From: Epiperipatus broadwayi
Taxonomy: Eukaryota; Onychophora; Udeonychophora; Euonychophora; Peripatidae
Direction: 5' to 3'
Assembly: GCA_028023455.1 (NCBI GenBank)
Contig: JAQFVV010000158.1
Location: 744,001 to 808,000, forward strand
DNA length: 64,000 nt
Shown: positions 31,351 through 39,680 of the stretch, one piece after another
How positions within the stretch are numbered: the stretch's first letter is position 1
Layout: each line of letters opens with the position of its first letter
The notes under the pieces: model-generated
Databases searched by the model: none
Told to the model about the DNA's origin: nothing
What the model saw: only the letters and a program-made list of their open reading frames with translations
Made by a program: the position numbers and the translations under genes

Positions 31351-31390
31351 CCAAGATGCATTTCATGCTGAACCAGTACTCATCTGTTGG
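31351..31390 (-). ncRNA. Hammerhead ribozyme, unit 2, core mutated at U4
   Basis: Same layout as unit 1: CCAA, CAGATGA (31386-31380), GTACTG-GTT-CAGCAT, GAAA, TGCATC, TTGG. U4 of the core is A, and stem II has one A-C mismatch, so cleavage should be impaired. Stem I keeps both helices (TTGG/CCAA and GTC/GAC). The predicted cleavage position (31355/31354) is 358 nt from that of unit 1. Confidence 0.75.
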
Positions 31391-31862
31391 TCCAGGTCAT
31401 CAGCTCTCATATTTATCTTCATTAGATGAAGAGTATTTATCTATGGTGAATTGTCACATCTTTATTTACAACTGCCAAACTTGTTCCACTCACAACCTCA
31501 ACTTTATATATTTTTGATAAACCTAACTATGTTTATCATTAATCGTTTATTATGATATTCTCAAGTCATATATAATACAGGTTCCATGTCTTTAATTGGA
31601 AGTATAAAATAATAATATCAATTGCTTCTTGATGAAGCTGAATAAAAGTATCAACCTACTCTATCTCTTTTAAAAAAGCGCATTTTCTTCTGTTTGGCCA
31701 GATTTTCCTTATAAAAAGCATAAAACATTTCGTTATTATTATAGAGCTAATTTAGTTTAGTAATCTAATAATAAAATAGTATCCATCAGATTAAAATCTA
31801 GTTTAATAAGACATATTTAACTGTGAGAGATATAATTAACAGTTTACAAAAATTTACTTATT

Positions 31863-32148
31863 GTTAAGTAATTTAGATTGTGCTTTAAAAAGTGAAGCTT
31901 GTCTCAATCTTATTAAAAGGTATATGGCTTAGCGCTTTCAGAGACCTTGTGTCTTCACAATCATAGCCTACTTTTAACTGAAGTTTAGTTTTGGTTTACG
32001 AAAAATTTTATGCAAATTTTATAACTTCAGTTAAAAGTAGGCTATGATTATGGAGATACAAAGTCTCTGAAAGCGCTAAACCATATAACTTTTAATAAGA
32101 TTGAGACAAGCTTCACTTTTTTGCGTAAAGCGCAATCTAAATTACTTA
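31863..32148. repeat. Palindromic MITE-like element, about 125-bp arms
   Basis: The left arm has AAGTAATTTAGATTGTGC, AAGTGAAGCTTGTCTCAATC and GCTTAGCGCTTTCAGAGAC; the right arm has their reverse complements at high identity, meeting around TTTTAACTGAAGTT. Loop about 30 bp. No coding. Confidence 0.9.
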
Positions 32149-32520
32149 CTAATCAAAGGTGAAGTAGAAAACTAATATTTTATTACTTATTGTTATTCAC
32201 AGACTTTCAGGCTCCCTTGTATTCATATCTCCTATATTACATCAGAAATGTAAAATATACTTGTATTTAAAATATTGTTATTCAGTAAAGAATTTTTAAA
32301 CTTGAGCAAGATTAATCAATCATCATATGTATCTTTTTTTTTTTTATGAGAGAAAAAAATTTATTTTAAAATCTTATAAAATATTCTTTTTAAAAATACA
32401 TTTGTGAAAATTAAAAATGATTTTAAAATAATAGCAAACTAGCTTTATTTTAAAATGAATGGTTAAGTTAGTCTGCACATGTATATATATATATATTAAT
32501 TCACAAACATTTGAAATATA

Positions 32521-33215
32521 AAACAGGCAAAAATTTACTATACGAATTGCCACACACAGCAAGCTAAAGTAATCAATGGATGCCAGAAGACCTGTGCATA
32601 AAATCCCCATCTAGTGCCTACTCATCCAATATCCCCAGACTAGTTTCTGGCTTGTGGCCTTCGTCAGTGAGGAGCCTTGGATCTGATAGCACTGCACCTA
32701 GATTTTAGGATATAATGCAACCGTCCAGCAGCCACCTTTTATCTCGAGTACAAAATTATGAGTCCTAAACTGAAAACACCTTAATGTTTTCAATCCAAGC
32801 CCATTAGCTTATATAGTCATGTGGGTCTGAATTCAGTTCAGCACCCATACATTTTGGTGTCTTTGGTTCTTTAATAACCATAGCCACCACTATCTTATTA
32901 GGCAGGGTTGGTTTTAAGCCAATAAACATTACATGACCACCACTTCTTATGCTTGTGTTTTAACTTTTAAAATAGGTAAAACTCACTATGCGTATTGCCA
33001 CACACAGCATGCTGGAGAGTTGCATTAGATTCTAAGATCTAGTTGCAGTGCTCTCAGACCGAAGGCTCCTCACTGATGAAGGCCACAAGCCAGAAACTAA
33101 TCTGGCGATATTGGATGAGTAGGCACTAGATGGGGATTTTATGCACAAGTCTTCTAGCATCCATTGATTACTCTAGCTTGCTTTGTGTGGCAATACGTAT
33201 AGTGAGTTTTATGTT
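32521..33215. repeat. Family A foldback element, copy 4
   Basis: Outer arms GCAAAAATTTACTATACG..GCCACACACAGC and its complement ..GTGTGGCAATACGTATAGTG. The inner part contains the family A core in both orientations, plus a second internal end (AATAAACATTACATGACCACC, 32920-32945). The plus-oriented core at 33061-33122 is the best preserved hammerhead-like junction of the family. Confidence 0.82.
33066..33122 (+). ncRNA. Hammerhead-like three-way junction in family A (one nucleotide short of consensus)
   Basis: CTCCTCA (33066-33072), CTGATGA (33073-33079), A-GGC-CACAA-GCC-A (stem II), GAAA (33093-33096), stem III CTAAT..ATTGG (33097-33101 / 33110-33114), one A (33115), then TGAGTAG (33116-33122), which pairs with CTCCTCA in six of seven positions. 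Both core strands are present, but the U-H cleavage dinucleotide is reduced to a single A, and the first stem II pair is A-A. Other family A copies share this. It may be a degenerate or non-cleaving relative. Confidence 0.35.
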
Positions 33216-33279
33216 TATTGGCATTTGAAATATACAGTTCTACTGCAAAAAAAGATAAAAATTGTTATATAACTAAGTG

Positions 33280-33405
33280 AATGACATGATCACTATTTCC
33301 TATGCTTAGACAAACTATTAAAACAATAGCAAAATCCATTGATTACCAAGGCTTGCACTGTTTGGCATTACAATATGGAGAATTTGCTATTGTTATAACT
33401 AAACA
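33280..33405. repeat. Short family A derivative, copy 5
   Basis: Has ACATGATCACTATTTCCTAT and ATGCTTAGACAAACTATTAA at the left, AATCCATTGATTACCAAGGC in the middle and an inverted end (AATATGGAGAATTTGCTATT). About 125 bp; the ribozyme-like core is deleted. Confidence 0.65.
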
Positions 33406-33504
33406 AAGTTAAATATTCATTTTAAAGAATTAAAGTGGCAGATATATATGGGCTTTAAAATTATAAAGTATTACACATATAAATTTGCTTGTTGAATTTC
33501 AGCA

Positions 33505-34224
33505 GTGCTACCAATAAATCTGTCCACTATTGTAATTTTTTTTTCTTGGTGTTCATTTTATATACTTTCTAGAATTATGTGTCAGCATGATTTTGATAGT
33601 TTTTCAGGCAAATACCGAGCTATAATGAAGTTTCAAAGTATTATTTCCAGATGCAGATCTGTCAGTGGTAGAAGCATAATGATCAGGATAGTTACCCTTC
33701 CAGAAATTCATGAATAACTAGTCCAAAGTCTTTTCTATTATTTAACCATCCATACCTATAATATAGATGTTTATTAAAAAATGTAGGGTCAGTCTTACTA
33801 TAGCTGTTCTCTTAATAACAATTCAAAGACACATTATTAAATAAGTAATTTAGAAAATTTCTCATCTAAAATTCTATGCCAACACAAAATCACTATTAAT
33901 TAAATTTGTTTCATATACTTTTTATATAAACCTTTAATTTTAAAAATATATTTGTTTCCAAAAGATATTTTCCATTATAATTGTTTTTCTGTTTTTCAAA
34001 TTCCTTAATTGGTTCATTTAGCTATTATTTGCCATATTACAATTTATACAAAGATGTTTATATATTCTTCCTGTTTTTAAAAATACATTTTAAAAATGCC
34101 TTTATAAAAAAACAATAGTTTACTTCTTTTTCTTCAAATTAAAGATTGTTTGAGTATATTATTTAAATATAAAATAATTTTGCCTTTTTAATTTTATTTT
34201 TAACAAATTATTTTTACTATTACA
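33505..34224. other. Intergenic; AT-rich, nothing recognised
   Basis: A plus-strand frame of 70 codons at 33505-33717 has slightly more even composition, but I recognise no family in it. The rest is AT-rich. Confidence 0.35.
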
Positions 34225-34640
34225 ATTTACCCAAACCACTTCTTAACACTTTTTAGCAAAAGCCTTTTATTGTACATATATACTTTCTTGCAGTTTCTTC
34301 GAGCCAGTTTACTTTAATCTTTTAAAAATAAATTTTTATTTTTAAGAGATTAAAGTAAACTGGCTCTGAAGAAGACTGCAATACAGTCAAAATCTAAGGT
34401 ATGTATATATATGTACAATAAAAGGCTTTTGCTAAAAAGTGGTTTGGATAAATTGTATTTATATAAGATATTAAACAATTCAAAACAAAACAAAACTCTC
34501 CATATAGTAGTGTTATCTTGTTTTGAATTGTTTAATAACAATTATGTGCTAGTATGAGATAGTGATCATGTGATGTTTAGTGGTTTATATAAGATATTAC
34601 AGCAAAATAAAGGAAAGAGGTATTTTGGTAAATATTTTTA
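34225..34640 (+). mobile_element. Penelope-like element 3' terminus as a small palindrome, interrupted by a family A insertion
   Basis: Arms 34225-34322 and 34348-34455 share TTTAGCAAAAGCCTTTTATT, GTACATATATA and GAGCCAGTTTACTTTAATCT. The right arm ends with the same 3' terminus as the other Penelope-like copies (CTGAAGA, then the GACTG..CAGTC hairpin, then CTAAAAAGTG and TTTATATAAGATATTA). A 110-bp family A derivative (34474-34583) sits inside this terminus. Confidence 0.8.
34474..34583. mobile_element. Family A short derivative with a perfect 16-bp target site duplication
   Basis: Flanked on both sides by TTTATATAAGATATTA (34458-34473 and 34584-34599). The intact Penelope-like sequence at about 55850-55875 reads through this site once, so the duplication was made by insertion. 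The insert begins AACAATTCAAAAC and ends GATCATGTGATGTTTAGTGG, and holds an internal inverted repeat (AATTCAAAACAA / TTGTTTTGAATT). Confidence 0.85.
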
Positions 34641-35550
34641 CTATTATTTTTTTTTATATAAACAGATACATATATGATAGATTTATTTATTAATTTTCAT
34701 GTGTTTTTAGTAATTTGTTTTAAATAATTTTTCAATTGCATGTTGATTATGTATTGAATAGGGAAAATGCTGTTAATGAAGTTGATCAATGAAGAATCAC
34801 TCAACAACTCTTCACTATATTAATATGTGATTATGAACTAGTCTGATATCATCCTATTTAATTAAGCATCATAACAATTTCATCCAGTACAATATTCATC
34901 AATAAGTGAATTATTACTAAAACCATCCATCAGTATTGATTTACATAAAATGATTTCTCATTGTATGGTCTCAATGAAATAATATTGATGAATTGATTAC
35001 ATTTTTTTAATAATAATCACTCTTATTTATTTACTGGATTAAACATAAAATAATATTTGCTAGCACAAATTAATTTTATTTGTTTTGAGGATAAGAATGT
35101 TTCTGTAATTTTCAGTGCCATCTTTAACTAAAGGACTGATTTGCCTATCATCATTTCTTCTTAAATATTGGTTTTCATTTTCTAAGTTACCTACAGTCTT
35201 ATTTGGAAGGATTGTGAATTCTTTTCTGTATATTAAATGGCCCACATTCACATGCATATTCTGCAACTAGATTGAGAATTGAACGAAAAATTAACGCTTT
35301 GATGAAATAAATTATGAAAACGACAATGAAATTTGAAATATAAACCAAACTATATAGCATTTCCATACAAATGTATAAATTATTTTTATATACCATGTAT
35401 AGCTGAAAACACAAAGTACCCTTATGTAATGGGTATATCTACAAAAACATAAATCATGATAACATGTTGTGCCTATTTACATTATGTTTCTGGTTGGGTG
35501 TAATTGTATTTTACTTATTTTTGATTGATTTTGATTTTTTTATGCTGTGT
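34641..35550. other. Intergenic; nothing recognised
   Basis: AT-rich. Overlapping minus-strand frames at 35060-35414 have no recognisable domain. Confidence 0.4.
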
Positions 35551-35571
35551 GGGGGGGGGGGGGGGGGGGGG
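35551..35571 (+). repeat. G homopolymer, 21 bases
   Basis: An uninterrupted run of 21 G in an AT-rich background. Its true length is likely to be poorly determined by sequencing. Confidence 0.9.
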
Positions 35572-35653
35572 TCATGTGCTTTTGAAAATAGCATTCATAC
35601 ATGGAAAAAACATTAAATAGCGTTTAGCATATATTTCTTGTTTTAGTAATTTG

Positions 35654-35815
35654 CATTTTAGAGTGATTTCAGAGATTTCTTCTTGTTGCCTTAGGCATTT
35701 TAATTTTACAGCGATTCCAGCAGTTTCTTATTTTTGTATTTTAGAGCAATTTCAGAGATTTCTTCGTTTGCCTTAGGCATTTTAATTTTACATCGATTTC
35801 AGCGATTTTGAATAG
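35654..35815. repeat. Direct repeat, two copies of an 83-bp unit
   Basis: ATTTTAGAGYRATTTCAGAG, then ATTTCTTC, CCTTAGGCATTTTAATTTTA and CGATTYCAGC occur twice, starting at 35654 and 35737. Confidence 0.8.
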
Positions 35816-36399
35816 AAATTTATCGCTTGCATGCTTCTTGAGGGTTCTTGATGGGTACTGCAGCGTACAGTTAACCAACTAGTATCAAAAATTGTCTTCA
35901 AAAATAATAATGCTCTATATACATGCAATCCATGTAAATAAATATTGTTTTGAGATTTTTATTATATATCTTTCATATTATTGGAGTCTTTAAATCCATA
36001 TCTTCTGTCACTATCTCACAGATTCTTGAGATTTTTATGTACAAGAAATGTCTTGATGTTTGTTTAATATTGTGCAAATTTTTCTATAAATTCATCCACA
36101 CAAATAATTGTGATACAAATTTTAAAACCATTTGATATTAATTGTAATATCATATCTGATTTGTTTACGTTATTTTATGATAAACAATCAGAATCTATAT
36201 ATGATAGAGAATGAAATGTATAAATTAAATTGTAAATTCAAAGGCATTCTAAAAAAAAAAATAATTTCAAACCAAAATAGTAACTATTAAAACCACATTT
36301 TAATATTATCAGCATTATTATTATGGTAAACAATTGATAATTTTTAAATCATATTTATCATTTTATACAAAATAATAATAAAAAATAAATACATTCCAT

Positions 36400-36502
36400 G
36401 TCAAGCATTGATGACCTAGTGGCTAGCATAGCTGCCTTCTAAGCAGCTGGTCTGGGTTCAGCTTCCCAGTCAACGCATTTGATATATGAAAAAAATAATA
36501 AT
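36400..36502 (+). mobile_element. tRNA-Arg-derived SINE with target site duplication
   Basis: A 72-nt tRNA-like head (36405-36476) has a 6/7-bp acceptor stem (GCATTGA/TCAACGC), a perfect anticodon arm GCTGC-CTTCTAA-GCAGC with anticodon TCT at position 34, and a T arm CTGGG..CCCAG containing the B box GGGTTCAGCTTCCC. The D arm is abnormal and the T loop has one extra base, so it is not a working tRNA. A short AT-rich tail with an (AAT)n run follows. Flanked by AATAAATACATTYCAT (36384-36399 and 36503-36518, 15/16), so it is a retroposed insertion. Confidence 0.82.
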
Positions 36503-37446
36503 AATAAATACATTTCATTAATGGCATACTTTAAATATATATATATATATATTCATTCAGATATTAGATCAATAGTGAAAATAATAAAATCTATATATAT
36601 ATTGATTTTAAAAATGATTTCCATTTAAATTTCATCAAGCATTCTTTTAAAAATACACTTCTCCTGTATTAAATTGTTCTGTGCAAGTGAACATTTGAAG
36701 CAAATTACCGGGAAATTTTTCCAAGCACTTTCTTCTTATTTGAGAAGCCACAAATGAACTGGAATGAAAAACAGTCTATTATTGATTTTTTTTTTTTACC
36801 AAAGGGTTAAACATTCTTGAGTTTAGATTAAAACCATTTCTAAAATATATAGTTATTGATCTAGTGTTAGGCTTTCATAGTTATGCTAATTGGTTGACAA
36901 GTTTGAGATTTCAGGTTATGTAAATTTTTACTCTATTACTATTTTATTTTTAAATTAAAGCTTTCTATTGTATGTATGCTAATTCCTGTGCTCAAAAAAA
37001 GATTGAGATCATTAGACAAGAAGACTCTATGTTTACTTGATCAATATCAGTAGAAATTTATCATTGCTTATAACTAAGTTATTAGATAAAGCCAATTATA
37101 TAGAAATCTATCATAGGAGTTTTGTTGTTCTGACAATCTTTTTATGTTTGTGTGTGTGTGTGATTTAAATTGGAAGGCAAATGTTATTAATAGGAAAAGT
37201 GATAAAATTCCGAATCAGTGTTTAAGTATTTGCATCGCAGTTTAAAAACATAAATTATCTTGTTTTGGTGGTTTTGTTTTTGATTTCATTTGTCATATTT
37301 ATTCAGCACTTCTAAAGTTTAAGGAGTTTTTTTATTATATGTTTAAAATATAGTTATAGGGTTTGTTTATGTAAAGTTATGTATAAATAATAAAACAAAA
37401 ATTTCCATAAGCAAAAGATATGTAAATGAGGCATTTATTTATATAG

Positions 37447-38050
37447 TACTATGTTTATAACTTGTAATAAACTAAAGATTAGCCTTTCAAGCTAACGTAC
37501 ATGTGCTTTTTACGAATGTTAATAATGATAAATGAATACTTTCATTTCCAACACAAGATAAAGTCTTTGCGAACGAATAAATGAATCACTTATTCATTCA
37601 ACCCAAATGCTTATATATGGGCAAATCTTAAGTACTGGATATGAAAGCATGAGGATAAATCAATCACTTTAAATTACTGTTTACTATGTCTGAATGAATG
37701 ACATCAACGAAATTATCTAGAATTTATGAAACATCACTCTTAAATGAAAAAAGAGTGACATTTCGTAAATTCTAAATAATTTTGTTGACGTCATTCATTC
37801 AGACATAGTAAACAGTAATTTAAAGTGATTGATTTATCCTCACACTTTTATATCCAGTACTTAAGACTTGCCCATATATAAGCATTTGGGTTGAATGAAT
37901 AAGTGATTCATTTATTCGTTCGCAAAAGACTTTATCTTGTGTTGGAAATGAAAGTATTCATTTATTATTATTAACATTCGTAAAGAGCGCATGTACGTTA
38001 GTTTGAAAGGCTAATCTTTAGTTTATAAGCAAAAGATGTAAACATAGTTT
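37447..38050. mobile_element. Long palindromic element (family B), about 300-bp arms
   Basis: Near-perfect arms meet at about 37749. Shared blocks include ATAAACTAAAGATTAGCCTT, AACACAAGATAAAGTCTTTG, CGAACGAATAAATGAATCAC and TAAATTACTGTTTACTATGT, all mirrored on the right. Subterminal short motifs such as TGAATGAATAAGTGATTC recur. No open frame. A diverged half copy is at 11.8 kb. Confidence 0.9.
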
Positions 38051-38344
38051 TGAGGTTCATCTGAAAACAATATTTATACACATGTATAATAATTATGGAA
38101 AAGTAAATATTTACAAGTTTCTTAAAATGATTCTAATTATATCTGACTTGTGAATTATTATGGTATGCACTCTTGGAATTTTTACTTTATAAATATTATT
38201 AGATATTATTAGCATTATATATTTAATAGCCATTGTTTATTTACAGATTTATTGAAATTTTTAGAAAATATATATTAATGGTCAATACATATTGAAAACT
38301 TTGATTCTGTAAATCATATAAACAATAAAAATATTAATAACTAC

Positions 38345-39175
38345 TCATAAATAAATATGGAAATTGAGAAAAAGAGAAATAAATAAAAAATGCTCTAGAA
38401 ATGAGTTTTCAATGAATACAAACCAATCTGTGAAACACAAATAAGTCCATATATAGATCATGCTGGTCCATTTTTTTTTTTTTATTTGACATTTTATGGT
38501 GTTGTCTTTTAATTTTTTCAGCAGAGAACTTTTCTTTCTGAAATACTTCAATACGATGTTAACTGTAGCCCTCCAATGTATTCTATTTTTTGTTCTATCT
38601 TTCCAATGTAACAAATGACATTACATTCTTTACAAGTTCTCTAAGATTATCCTTATAAAGTAGGCAAGATCTACTTCTTCCACAAAAGTTATGCTCAATT
38701 TCACCATAAAACACTCTTTTAGGAAGTCTTACATTATTCGTTCATTTTACACATGTCCAATGCAATGAACGTGTGATTTTGCAATAGTGGCCTTCATAGT
38801 AACCATCCAGTAAGTTGAAAAACGTATTGATTATCTTTCCATTTTATTTTCTAATGGCTTTATGTTGCGTTGATAGTGTGTTCAAATCTCATTTCCATAC
38901 AATAAATTAGGTAAAATAACAACTTTATATATAGCTAATTTAATTGCAGTAGTGTAGCAGCAGCACATTGGAGTCTGTGTTATACTTCAGCATCTAAGAT
39001 CACCTTTCTACTAATAAAATTACCATGGTATTTAAACTGAATTACATTCTCAAATTAATAATATCCGAATTAGGAATTTGCCGGAGATTTTTTTTTTTTT
39101 TTAACACTAATTAACAAACCAAAGTCTTTATTTATTGCAGAACATTAAGTCATGTAATAAATATTAATTAAAATT
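38345..39175 (-). pseudogene. LINE 3' fragment (RTE-like C-terminus), copy 1
   Basis: Minus-strand frames contain, in order, a decayed LLYGMEFE-like start, RSLHWTCVK, VRLPKRVFYGEIEH, GRSRSCLLYKDNLREL and WRATVNIVLKYFRKKSSLLK. The LPKRVxYGEI..GxRSxGxxxxRYKDNLK..RWR pattern is the standard C-terminal segment of a widespread LINE clade, including the arginine-rich region before the last zinc-finger-like part. Stops and frameshifts abound. A longer relative lies at 46.2-47.9 kb. Confidence 0.78.
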
Positions 39176-39556
39176 TAGCAAATAATGGATTGTTTATTCC
39201 TTTTGCAATACTCTTACTGGTTATAACAAATACATCACTTTTTAGAATTTATAATATTTTTATTGCCTTTTTCCTTCTATTTAAATCTTAATCTTAGCGA
39301 ATTTTGTGTTATAATTATTAATTAAGCTCAGTTAATGGCTCATGATTGATAGCTCTGAAATATATTATTTATTCATATGTTTTGATTTAAATAAGAAAAA
39401 AATGCATTATTTTACATTATAACAAAACTGATATTTTTCAAGTTTGTTTACAGTAAAACAATTTAGAATATCAATTTTATTATTAAACTATATTATCATA
39501 AATTGATTTTAAAACTTGTAAGAAAGTTTAATTTTTTATATATATATTACAGAAAA

Positions 39557-39680
39557 ATGAAGATGGCTGCAACAAAAATCATTCCCAAAGATGCTCAAGT
39601 AATGGCTGCCATTCTCAAGGATATGGGAGTAACAGAATATGAACCTCGAGTTATTAATCTTATGTTGGAATTCACTTACA
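39557..39680 (+). CDS. TAF9: TAF9 first coding exon
   Basis: Acceptor ATATATTACAG ends at 39552 and the first ATG is at 39557, with a second at 39563 (MKMAATK or MAATK). The exon encodes [20 protein letters not shown] and [12 protein letters not shown], helices 1 and 2 of the histone fold, and ends in phase 1 (A) before GTAAGAG. Because the acceptor precedes the ATG, coding could also begin in an unseen upstream exon; the human protein has about ten more N-terminal residues. Confidence 0.93.

Larger units (their letters stand above)
30890..31557 (-). mobile_element. Tandem retrozyme-like repeat, about 1.85 units of 358 bp, each with a hammerhead ribozyme
   Basis: Two similar units lie in direct tandem. 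Shared blocks 358 bp apart include TCTCCATACTTCC, GATGCATTTCATGCTGAA, CAGTTGGTCCAGGTC / CTGTTGGTCCAGGTC, GTGAATTGTCACATCTTTA-like sequence and AAACCTAACTATGTTTATCA. On the minus strand each unit contains a type I hammerhead motif at the same place, so predicted cleavage sites are exactly 358 nt apart. Short tandem hammerhead-bearing units of a few hundred bases are the known layout of animal retrozymes, which give circular RNAs. No protein is encoded. Confidence 0.78.

Noticed and set aside
36405-36476. Functional tRNA-Arg gene
   Set aside because: D arm cannot form normally, T loop has 8 bases, and target duplications plus AAT tail show retroposition.
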